Shown here: positions 38,101 to 50,100 of the stretch, piece after piece | How positions within the stretch are numbered: position 1 is the stretch's first letter | Layout of the letters: each line of letters opens with the position of its first letter | Source: Eremophila alpestris peregrina | Lineage: Eukaryota; Chordata; Aves; Passeriformes; Alaudidae | Reading direction: 5' to 3' | NCBI GenBank assembly: GCA_009792885.1 | Contig: WMCF01000016.1 | Span: 16,046,685-16,110,684 of the forward strand | DNA length: 64,000 nt | Program-made: the position numbers and the translations under genes | The notes under the pieces: generated by a model | Database searches by the model: none | Told to the model about the DNA's origin: nothing | The model's input: the letters and a program-made list of their open reading frames with translations, nothing else

Positions 38101-41100
38101 GTCACACCTACAGCTTCATGACACTTTGCAACAACCTGAGCCATTTTGCAGAGCAGGCTCTGTCGAGACCAATTCACTGCTGAATCGATGATCTAGAGAA
38201 TATTCTCCAGACTGAATCCTGTGCTGTTGTAATGGAAGTTTGAGAAGGAGGTGATGAGGTGAGCTTGGCTGCAGTAGGAGGTGCCTGACTGTAGGACAAA
38301 TCTTTTGCTGTGTTACACATCATGAGTCACAGCTGTGTGCAGTGTTTAGGGACAGCTCTGGCAGTCACACCACACAGAGAGCATCTGAAGCAGTGTTACA
38401 CACAGCAGTCACGATTCTTTCTTATGGAGACTTCGAAACTCTAATACTGTGGCATGCAAGTGTCAGTCAAACACCACCCCCCTGTTTGTATGTACATCTG
38501 TGGGTGGTGCTTGCTGCTGCTTATTGAGCAAAGAAAACTGGCAGCCTCTGGCCTGCAGCACAAACCCAGAGCCATGCTGTAACCAGGTCTGTTGGGTTTT
38601 GAGGGTGCAGGCACATCCACACATGAGAAAGGATAGTCGTGCCCCTCTTGGTATTCAGGGTACCTTGCAGGACAGAGTGCCTGGGTGTGTCCAGGTGTCC
38701 ATAACCACTGGGTACTGTTTGGAGATTTCTCAGAGAGCTATAACCCACCTGAAGGAGCAGCTGCATTGATGCTACCACCACTTCCCTTGGGAAATCATCT
38801 TTGTAGATCTGGTGAGGACAGTGCAAACTGTGGAATAAAGCTGGTGTGAACTGGGTGATTCTTGGTACCCACAGTGTGTAACCATGGGATGGATTTGCAC
38901 CCTTGCCAACAACCACACCTGACCCATGGTTGTCTTCTGCTGGACAGACTTGGGTCTGCTTTTTCTGATGTGGCTCCATCTTGCTGTGCAGGACTGTGCT
39001 GGGTTGTCACCCCCCAGGCTGGTGGCAATGCTCTTCTCAAGCTGGCAATGTGGATAAATGCCCAGGTCTTCCTAGAGTGCACAGCAGCTCCAGCATGATC
39101 AGACAGTTGTCAACATGCAAACGTGGCTGATGAATTTTTGTGTTGTGTAAAACGCTACTTGTATAACCATGTCAGAGTAGTGTGTTCAGCTCCTGTTACA
39201 AAACTGTAATTGCATTTCTGTTGTAGGTTTGGCAAAATTGGGGCAGGCTTATTCCATTGATTACCTGATGGGACCTGTTCAACGAGGCTGTTCTGACACT
39301 CCCTTCAATGCAAAGATCAGACCTGTTCTTATAGAAAATAGGTGTTCATGTGTGCAGTTATTGTTTCTTAATGTGTTTCTGTCCCAGTGTGGGTCCCATT
39401 TACACAGCTTGGAGCTCACTGTATTGGAGAGCAGCCACACGACTGCAGCGGGGAGCCACACTTTTCATCTGGGTTAGATTTAGGCTGTGCACATAATCAG
39501 GAGTTTAATACAAAGCAGCAAAACAATTCCTGCTCATAACTGCCAGCTCATGCCACAGGTGTGGTGGGAGCTGTTGCAAGGTTGGACTTGTGATTTTATC
39601 ATTGCATTAGTTAAACTTTGTGACAAGCTTTATTCATGGTGGTGGCGAGGAGAGGAGCAGCCTTTGGGAAGCTGGCTGTCCCCTGAATCCCACTGCAGCT
39701 GATTCAGGGAGATGTTTGGAACTGTCACTAGCGTGGAAGAGCTCTCTTGATGCATATGTGTCAGGAATGTGGGCTGAGGCACAGATTGTGTTCTTCACCT
39801 CAGAACTTGTATTGGCAGGACAAACACCAGCCTGAGCAGACATGGCTGTGGCGGATGAGGGCTTGTACTCAGTGCAAGACCAAATTTATCATCAAATTTT
39901 GGTGATACAATTTCAGGCTTCTGGTCCAATGGGAATTATATTTTTAAAACTCTATCTGATCCAGCTGTGTGTAGGTTTCACAAGAGCTCGTATTACATAT
40001 CATTAAGAGGAAAGAAGAGATAATATGCAGAAATTGAATGAGTCTACATAGGGATTGCACAACACATCTGAAAACATAGAGGAGACATAATTTGGGCTCC
40101 TGAGCCTTTAGGTTTTGCTGTTATCACCCTTGTCCTGAAGATACCCTTGCCTGGCACAGTCCAGGTGGCAGGGTGGCTGCTGGAGGAGGTGACGTGGGCA
40201 ATTGCTGGAGTGTGGGGAGGGAAGTGCTTCCTTTTCCAAACAAGTGTGGCTTTGTGCTCTCTGGTGCCTTGTCAAGGTCCTCCGGGCCCAGGGTGAGATG
40301 GCAGCAGTGTAACCATGGCAGTGTTTGTCTCCAGTTTAATGACTCATCCCGGAGCATGTGATCACGTGTGCTGCCTCTCTGCTTCCCTTTGCCCTATTTC
40401 ATCCAATCTTTTGATCTAGTTATATAACCAGGAGTCAAGAGGGGTGGGGGGAAGGAAACAGTGCTGAAGAATTGCAGGTAATGTGACTAAAATGTGTCTG
40501 TAGCTCAAATAGCAGAGTTGTTGTCTGGGAAGCCTGAGAAACTGGGTTTATTCCCAGCACAGTTCTCTGTCTGCAAGTGACCTGATGCTTGATATCTGAG
40601 CTTGTAAGTCTAAAGAGGCGTGGTGGGAGGACAGGGCTCCAAGACCTTGGCTTTGGTAGAACTGCTGTACTTGTAGCAATGAACCCCTTTGCCTTTATCT
40701 TCATATGCATAACTCTCCTTGCATTCATCATGAGATCTGTTCCATCCCATAAGCTGTGGATACCTGGTTTTCCAGTATGTGTAGGGCTTGCAGAGACAGA
40801 TATTCAGAGAAATGTTTGAGCTGCTCTGCTGGTACTGGTCCATCGTGGGCTGAGGTCTCAAGTCCTAAATGTGTTCTGACATAGACTTGCAGCAAATGCT
40901 GGGGTGGGTCTGGTGGGATGTCTGAAGAGGAAGTTTGCAAAGTTGGTGCTTTTGAATAAGGTGTTAATCTACTTGTCATCTCAATTTTAAGATGTGATAC
41001 TGGAGATAAGGTTAATGTAATGGGCATATCAGCATGACAGCTGTAGGTGCAATGTGCTGTACTGTAGCATCTTTCATTTAAGCTCCCAGCATTTTGAGAA

Positions 41101-44100
41101 AGAATGCTCTGTCTCAGATCCCTGAGTCACAATGTGATGCTTGTTGGTTCTGTATTACTTCATCTGCCACATTCCTCTGCACTGATGTCTTCTTTCCTTC
41201 AAAGTTCTGTCTAAGTGTCATTTCAGTTCAGTCATTAGCTTAGATACACAATGTAAGCAAGAAAGCTGATTACAAGATGAAGTTCAGGGTCTCTCTTTGC
41301 CTGACACAAGGGGACAAGATGCTTCAAAGAAGCTATTACAACGCTTGTCAGAAACAGTTTGCTTCAAGGGAAGCTTTTGAACAGAAACATTTCCTTTCTT
41401 TGCTCTGGAAGCATTATCTTGGTCACTGGCAGCCTGTTGAAGAGCCAAGTGTCACAGAGAACAAGGTGTCATTTCACATTGTGCTTTGAGAGTGGAATCA
41501 GGCACAAATGGAAGTCTGAAAATAGGAGAATTAAGAGAAAAAGGAATACATGTGATTTATAATGTAGGAGTATTGCCACTTAAACAAAAAGCTTGTTGGA
41601 AATTACCATTTAAACCATGAGATTGAAGCCTGGTGCTAAAACCACTGAGCTCCCTGCTGAGCCATGACCCAGTGTTAAAACCAGATAACCTTTTACATAC
41701 TGTGTTCTGTTGATTTGGGAGATGGTTACACAGATTTCATATAGATGGAAATTTTTGCCCTACTTGAATGATGTGAAACAAAGAAAAAAAGTTTCAAGTT
41801 CCTTGTTTTAATCATGATAAGCTCTATGAGACCTTATCAGGCCCTCATAGAAAAATAGACCATTGGGTTAGCAAGTGTTCCACACGGACCTAAAAAATTT
41901 TGCCTTATTTTCTTGTCAGGACATTTTAGGGCCGTGTTGAGGGGTGTTAGTCTGGCTTTCACTAGGGACAGACCCTTCACTGAAAAACTTTTTAGCTCTC
42001 TTTGACTGTCAGAAAGGACCCCAGTTTTGACCCTCAGAGTGACATGCTTGCGTATGAATGAGAGTAGGGCTTGTTGGTTCCTGTTTGGCTCAAATGCTGC
42101 TGCATACTCACACCAGAGGCAGCTGCCAGCCTGGCCCAGCTGTCCCCATGCCATGTTGTCCCCCTTGCAGACCAGCCCCAGGAAGCCGCGCTCAGTGGGG
42201 ACCATGCGGAGCACGCGGAGGATGGGGAATGGCAGCGCTCGACTTCAACTACCTCATCTCAGAGCGAGCGGGCAGAGCAGCTCCTGCAGAACCAGCACAA
42301 GAGCCTGGCCTCTGAGGACACCAAAAAGAAGAGGGCTCAGAAACCGTCTCACATGCGGAGGAACATAAGGTAAGCAGCAGCAGCAGGACAGAACGAGCGT
42401 GGGGTCACATATGGTGGTGAAAACAGAATCTCTGCACTTTGCTTCTGAGCTTACGTTGTGCCACTGCTGGCAAACCAGATGGTTTTCTTTTCCAAAACCT
42501 TAGGATTTCACCAGTGGGAGTAGAGTGATCTCAGACTGGAGTGCTGCATGTGGGTGCAGACTTGTTTGGTATTTCAGAAGAGTGAATATTTGGTTATGGA
42601 ATATATTGCAAAAATTGTGTAATTGCTGCTATGTTTTGAGAGATGTAATTGAAAAACAGTACCACCATTAAGTAAATACCAGTTTCAGATATTTGCTGAG
42701 GTGAATCCTATTGCAAACAGCCTAAAATACAGTCCTTTCCTATACTGTCCTGAGTAGTTGTTGACAGGATTGCTGATGCTGCAGTCACTGAAATGTTAGA
42801 AGTCAGTTTCATCTGGATTTTATAAATCAGTAGTTGTTTGATTGTGTAATTCACCACATATTCTGGGACAGGTTGTGAGGTGGTGAATCACTAGGAAATC
42901 TTGCTCAAGGGAATTTTATAAGCTCAGAGGAGAACGAATGGAGCAGGAACTCCTGTGGCAGCAAGTGGCTCTCATGCCCTGTGCTGGTGGTCTTCGGTTC
43001 CTATTTAAGCTTGTGTAGATTGATTTTCTTAAAGCTGAAGGAATAAGCGTTGAATAGCCTTTGAAAAATGAGACTTCACTAGGATGAAGGAGATATCCCT
43101 GAAGTGTGGGGTTGAGTGGTTTTAAAGGTTCGTTTGAGGGAGCTAGATTTGACCATTACTTGTACTGCACCTCTCTGCTGGCAAAAGCACCTTCATTTCC
43201 AGGACTGGACATGTAACACTGAAGCAGGGGAAAAGCAACTTCTGGAAGTAAATAAATTAACCTATAAAGGGAAAGTGCATGAGAGAATGCCTTGAAACAA
43301 TTGTTAAAACCATTAGAGATCCTAGCTCCTGAAAATCCTGTCAGAAGGGAATCAGGGTGATGACTTTGTGGAGGAATTGATGCATTTTCTTCCCATATAT
43401 CTTCTTTGCATGACTTAGTGCATTTTGTGTTTATAAACTGCATATCAATAAAAAACATCCTTTCAAGCAGAAGAGCTAGTCTCTGGTAACCTAGTTTAGT
43501 GCTTACCCAGTTACATTTTTCCTCCTTTGACTTTGCTTCTGTCAAACTTTAGTCTTTTCCTTGAGTGATAGCAGTGTTGCCTGTAGTTGGGAAGCAGAGT
43601 GTTGAAATCGCTGTAGAATTTGCCCATATCTTTTGGGGGATGATGTTCCTACTCTGTGTGGCTGACAGAGTACCTGGAGCTTGTCAGTCATCTTTGCAGC
43701 AGCTGTGCAGCCATTCACATTTCTGGAAGAAACTGAGTGTAACCAAATCACCTTTGCTTCTGTGCTCAGAAAGCTGTTACGGGAGGACCAACTGGAAGCC
43801 GTGACAAAGGCAGCCCAGCAGGAAGAGCTGGAGAGAAGAAAACGGCTTGAGCAGCAGAGGAAGGATTATCCAGCCTCTATACCAACTGTACCCCTGGAGT
43901 TTCTTCCTGGTAAGCACTGGGAGATGCCAGCCAAAGCAAGAGTTTTAAGGATAGACGCTAGATGAAGAAGGTAGTGCCATACTTGTCCATGATAGGACAA
44001 GGGGTAATGGGTTTTGATCTAAAGGAAGGTAGATTCAGACTAGATACAAGGAGGGAAGAAATGCTTTACAATGAGGGTGGTGAAACACTGGCACAGGTTG

Positions 44101-47100
44101 TGCAGACATGTGGTAAATGCCCCACTCCTGGAGACATTCAAGGTCAGGATGGGTTGGGCTTTGAGCCATCAGATGTAATTGAAGATGTCCATGCTCAGTG
44201 TAGAGGGGTTGGACCTTTGAAGGGTCCTTCCAACCCCAAACATTCTGTGATTTTATGCTGTACTTGGACTTCCAAGTGTGAAATAAACAGCAGTTCCAAA
44301 CCACTTGTAGGTTCAGTGTAGGCAGTTCCACTTCTGCACTTGTTTCATATCAAGATACAGTGGCTCTCTGGTGAAACATGCCAGGTAATGTTTGTTGAAG
44401 ATATTTTGACACATATTAAGTGTGTGTAGGGGGATGCTGAAACAGAGCTGTCTTGTCTTTCCAGCTGGTATGGGAGCTCAGATCAACAGGCTTGGCAGAA
44501 ATGCCAGATCCTGTTTGTCCTGGGAATGGTCTGGTAATGCATGTGTCTGGTACTGGGGACAGTGGAACAATAGACTGGGTGTACATATGTTGGTGATGTA
44601 ACCTTGGCCTTCCTTGCATGTTTCAGCAAGCAGTGAATTGCAGGCAGTATAAATGGTTAAGCATCATTCATGTCTTTGGGTGAATATGTCACCTTGCAGT
44701 GTTTCTCAATCTGGATCACTTTGGTGATGTAGTTTATAGCACAGCTTCAAAAGGCATAAAGGGCAGAGAAGTGCAACTGGATGTTGGGCAAGGGTAAGGA
44801 ATTCTTGAGTTGGCCTTGCCTCTTGAGGAATTATATATTCTCCCTTATGTGCAAGTTTTACATGTGGGAGAAGGAATAAGAGCTGTTTAAAGCACTTTAA
44901 CTTACGCAGAGTAGGGTCAGCCCCAGAAGAATGTCCTTGCTTGCTGTGTCACTGCAGTGGTGCTGTTTGGCCCTATTAGCCTCTCCCCCACATGGCAGCA
45001 CTAAAAACATACAAACAAATGCTCTTGATCAGCAAAAGCTGTTTATGATATGTGGGATGTAATTATTACAGTGTCCATACCAACAAAGGGCAGTTATCCC
45101 TTCAGCAGTTGGTACTTTCTCTGCTGAATGAAACACAGCTTTTACTGAGGCCAAAAAAAGAGAAACAAAGGGCTTTAGCATGTTGCATGGTCAGTGTGCC
45201 CCAATCAGGGCATGAAACAGAGGGTGCCATCAGCAATGGGCTATTGTTTCAGCATATTGAGAATGGAGGAGAGTGTGACCCAGGAAGCTGAGTCATAGCA
45301 GGATTGTAGACAGTGAGAGTCTGTTATGGAAAATTCCAGGACTAAGTTATTTGAGCTAAAGTGGAAGGAAATACTGTCTGGTTTCTGAACAGTTTTGTCT
45401 CCTTCCCCATTATTATGAATTACTTATTGTTTATGATTTATGTTTGTAGAGGATATCGTTTTCAGAACAGCAGAGGCAACCCAGCTCCCCCCTCAGGTCC
45501 TGGCTGAGGAAGTGATCTGCCTCGACAGTACCAGCAGTGGCAGTGAAGATGATACTAAAGGAAAAAATAGCATTAAAGATGGTAAGTGACCAATTGCCTC
45601 AGCCTGCTCTTCTCACAATATGCTGTTTATTCAGCCACAAGTCTGCTTTCATCTGGTCAGATGTTCCAGTGGTGAATCACTTCAGACTTTTGTAGGCCTG
45701 TTGGTTTTCAATTATATGGGCAGTTCTGGCCTGTGAGTCCTAAAATGATATTTATAAAATGGCCTGTCAGGCCCTCTTGTGAACTTGTGTTTATAAATGC
45801 ACTTAACTCAGTTCAGTGTACTGCTAAAGAATGCTTACAGGAGATGTGGCACCATTTGCTGCATGTAAAAGGAGCATGTAAGTGTTCAGATCTGCAGCTG
45901 GAATTGGGTTTTGTGTTCCTTGTCCCAAATGGATTCAACTGGACTCCTTGGTGATCCTTAGGCATTATTACATCAGTGGATGAAATTCATGTCTGGGCTT
46001 GGGAATTAAGAAAACATATGGCAGATAATGTAAAACACTCCTAGAAACTGTCTCGTGTCTTTGGATCAGCCCAAGTTCATGTTCCCTGAAACATTTAGAA
46101 GGCAGGGAAGCTGATGCTTTCATATGCTGGTCTGAGGGGCCTGGTTTGTGCCTGTATCATGCCTGCTTGTTCAGGATACATCATTAGGCCAGGGTGGGAT
46201 TGCAAAAGCTGGGGGTAGCCTTATTTCCTGATAGGTTTTTTCCATTCATGATAAACCCTGACATCAAGTTAATTTGGTCCTTATTCTCTCCTGTTTTGGT
46301 TACTTTACAGAAGTGATTGAGCTGAGCTCAGGAGAGGATGATACCCTCCAAATTGTGGACAGCAGTGACTCTGGCAATGAGGGGGAGGAGGATGGCAGTG
46401 AAGAGAGCAGTGGCTCTCATGTGAATGATGCCTTAAATCAGTCAGATGCTCTGGGGCAAGTCATCGTCAACATCAATCATCCACCAAATGAGGAAGACAT
46501 TTTCCTGGCTCCCCAGCTTGCACATGCAGTAAAACCTCATCAGGTAGGTTTTGTTAGCCTTGAAAGTGCAATGAATTTGGGCAAGCCTGCCTGGGAATCT
46601 CAGCAGAACTTCTTTGGTGAGCCCTGTGACCAATCTGGTTGTGGTGGTGACTGTTGTGGACAAATGATAGAACTGCATTAGAGGAAGGCCAAGGGTCTGT
46701 ATAGCTTCAGCTGTTGTTATTATCAGACCTTTGTATATTTAGATGAACTTCTAGAAAATAAAATTATATTTGTAAACAAACTAATCAACCCAAATTCAGA
46801 TCCTCTGGCTACAAATTAATTTTGATTTATTGGTATATTCTCAAGAAATTCTATGAGCATCTACAAATACTGAGTTTCTGATTAGATTAATTTAGTGGAC
46901 TTCCCTAGGTTAGAGTAATTAAGTGAACTTGAGACATCCCCTTTCATGGTCCTCAGGTACTTGCCACTCTGTAAAAATGTACCCATCTTGGGCTTTTTTG
47001 TCTGCCACCATTCTAACACTTTTTCTGCTTTTATGCCTAGATTGGTGGGATCCGATTCCTTTATGACAACTTGGTTGAGTCCTTGGAGAGATTTAAAACC

Positions 47101-50100
47101 AGCAGTGGGTTTGGGTGTATTTTAGCACATAGCATGGGCCTGGGCAAGACCATACAGGTCATCTCTTTCTTGGACGTACTTTTTCGGCACACGGAGGCAA
47201 AGACTGTTCTTGCCATTGTACCTGTAAGTAGCCACATGAAGGGCTGCCTGAGGGGCTTCCTTGCACTACTTCTTTCTTTGCACAGAGAAGGTTGATTAGT
47301 ATCCCATCACTCATCAAGCTCTATCACATCCTTGCTGCTCTTCCCCCCTGTCATTCCCTGTGTTCCTGAATTTGCATGCTGTGAGCTGCTGCTTCCATCT
47401 GGGCGCACAGGGTGTCATTTCCTAATCTCATTTTTGCTCTTAAAAATCCCAAGTGACTCAATTGGGTTTTTAATCCTTCCATGGCTAACTTTCTCAGGTG
47501 AATACGCTCCAGAACTGGCTAGCAGAGTTCAACATGTGGCTCCCAGCACCTGAAAACCTTCCTGCTGATTATAACTCCAAAGAGGTCCAGCCCCGCACCT
47601 TCAAAGTCCACATCCTGAATGATGAACACAAGTAGGTGACAGTAAAAGCTTTCTGAGCTCTTGGCTCAGGGACCTGGGTTATTTTCCATGCAGGGATCAG
47701 GGCAGTACAGTGGTCCTGAGGAATTCTCAGTTCATTGGTTGTGTCTGTACACTTACCTGTTGATGTCTTCACCTTCTGGGTGGGATATATTTGAATCTGC
47801 TGATGCTGCTCCAGCCGTGTATTTACTGTTGGCCAGGATCTGATGTACTGTGGTGGACTGAGCAAAGACAGTGTCTTGATCTGAACTAATTCTGAGCAGG
47901 CTGCAAGGGAAGGAAGCCTGGGGGACAAGAGCATTGAAGAAGACAGCAGGGGATAAACAACTCAAAGATTACAACCATGTGCATTGGCAGCTTGTTCTGA
48001 AAATGGTTTTTGCAGAGGCAAACTCAACAGCTCTATTAAAAGGGAACTCTTGAGTTTGATATGCTTTTGTGCTTGACAGACTTATACCCCTCAGTGCCTG
48101 TAAGGATTTGTCATTCTCAATCCTGCTATCCATGGCACATAAAAGGCTTTTTTTTCCCCTGTGTATCTGTTTGTTTCCTAAAGAAATTTCATTGTAAACC
48201 TCCATCTGGTTTGATGTGAGACAAGTGCTTTAATTATTGAATGGGTTTTTTTTCTCAGCAGTCTCCAATCCACTGGTTCAACCTGAAATTGTAAGTAAAG
48301 CTTACAGTTTATTTGGTTGTTTTACAGGACAACAGCTGCCCGTGCAAAGGTGGTGAATGACTGGGTGACAGAAGGTGGAGTGCTGCTGATGGGATACGAG
48401 ATGTACCGTCTCCTCTCACTGAAGAAGTCCTTTGCCACTGGCAGGAAGAAGAGAACAAAGAAACAAACTGGCCCTGTCATTATTGACTTGGATGAGGAAG
48501 ACCGGCAGCAGGAGCTTCTGAAAGGTGGGAAGTCAGCCCTCAAGAGGGACAGTGTGACCCTGCTGTCCCGCTGGCTGTCAGCTGTGGCAGCACAGGGAAA
48601 CAACCTGTAACTTGCTTTTCGTATCACTGATGTGATAGAACGTTGCTAAGCAGGATTGTGTCTTTGGAGGCAGAAGGTTGTTGAGCTTTGTGTGAGTCTT
48701 TAATTTCATGAAAGACCTGCAAGTAAGTTTGGAATTCAGTACACTGAACTCTGGGATTTGTCAGTGTGAGATTTGCCACTCTGATTTGATGCAAGACACC
48801 CAACTTGATTCAATACAGGTCATTGAACAGAAATCAAGGGACAAACATGTTTGCTCATTACCACATTTTGCTAAATCAGAACTAGTGTCTAGTAATATGT
48901 TATCTCCTGCATCAGCCTTGCTCTCTGCACCACTGGATACTGCTTTTTTGTCTTTCAGACACACCCCTCTTTTGTGAAGCTGGTGACCTTATAAAACCAG
49001 AACTTTGTCTTATTCATCTGTAACTAACACCTGATGTCCCTTGTCCTCAGGGATTGAGAAGGCTCTGTCTCGCCCCGGCCCAGATGTGGTTATCTGTGAC
49101 GAAGGACATCGGATCAAGAACTGCCATGCCAGCACCTCCCAGGCGCTGAAGAACATCCGCTCGCGCCGGCGGGTGGTGCTGACCGGGTACCCCCTGCAGA
49201 ACAACCTCATCGAGTACTGGTGCATGGTGGACTTCGTGAGGCCGGACTTCCTGGGCTCGAGGCAGGAGTTCAGCAACATGTTTGAGAGGCCCATCCTGAA
49301 CGGGCAGTGCATTGACAGCACGCCCCAGGACGTGCGGCTGATGCGCTACCGCAGCCACGTCCTGCACAGCCTGCTCGAGGGCTTCGTGCAGCGGTGAGTC
49401 CCCAGGGAGCTCTGAGGGGTGTGGTGCATGCAAACGGCTCCTTCAGCACCAGTTACCTGCCTTGTGTGCTGGGTTTGTGCAGTACAGCTACGTCTTGCTG
49501 CCTTACAGAACCGTGGAATCGGTTAGGTTGGAAAAGACCTGTAAGATCATCAAGTCCAACTGCTAACCCAGCACAGCCACCACTAAGGCTTGTCCCCAGG
49601 TGCCACACCTATGAGTCTTTTAAATCCCTCCAGGATTGGTGACTCCACCACTTCCCTGAACAGCCTGTTCCAATGTCTGACCACCTTTTCCATGAGTAAA
49701 TTCTTTCTAATATCCAATGCGAACCTCCCTGGCACAATATGAGGCCACTTTCTCATGTCCTGTCACTGTCACCTGGGAGAAGAGACTGTTCCCTACCTGG
49801 ATATAACTTACTTTTAGGTAGTTGTTTAGAGAGAGGGGTCCCACCAAAGCCCCATTTTCTCCAGGCTGAGCCCCCTCAGCTGTTCCTCATCAGACTTGTG
49901 CTCCAGACCCTTCTCCAGCTCTGTTTCCTTCTCTGGACACACTCTAGCATCTCACCGTCTTGTAGTGAGGGGCCCAAAATTGAACCCAGGATGCAAGGCA
50001 GGGCCTCACCAGTGCTGAGTTCAGGGGGGAGGTTCACTGCCCTGGCCTTGCAGACCACACTGTAAAGTTGGTCTGCTTTGGTACCACAAACTCTGATAAT

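Larger units (their letters stand above)
17172..42170 (+). other. RAD54L2: RAD54L2 intron between coding exons 1 and 2 (25 kb)
   Basis: Starts GTGAGT and ends CCCCTTGCAG. It is longer than the whole of the rest of the coding region. It contains no recognisable protein exons. Contents listed separately: a duplication copy, a solo LTR, MIR-like and tRNA-like SINEs, four GC-rich blocks, a cluster of TTATGTAA sites, and T-runs. Stretches 17568-24500, 25100-28578 (very AT-rich around 25.6-27.0 kb) and 36740-40490 show nothing I can name. Confidence 0.85.
16995..42368 (+). other. Alternative-frame overlapping ORF across exons 1 and 2 (Arg-rich, about 124 residues)
   Basis: Starting from the upstream ATG at 16995, the frame stays open for 59 codons to the end of exon 1 (17171). 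It continues in phase into exon 2 (42171) for 65 more codons, ending at a TAA at 42366-42368, one base before the exon 2 donor. The product would be very Arg-rich because GAG/GAA runs are read one base off. Only the open frame is seen. Translation is not shown, and it could simply be a regulatory uORF. Confidence 0.25.

Noticed and set aside
41590..41660. Possible minus-strand tRNA-like sequence
   Set aside because: Only a box A-like GCTCAGTGG is visible. No box B or closed arms were found.
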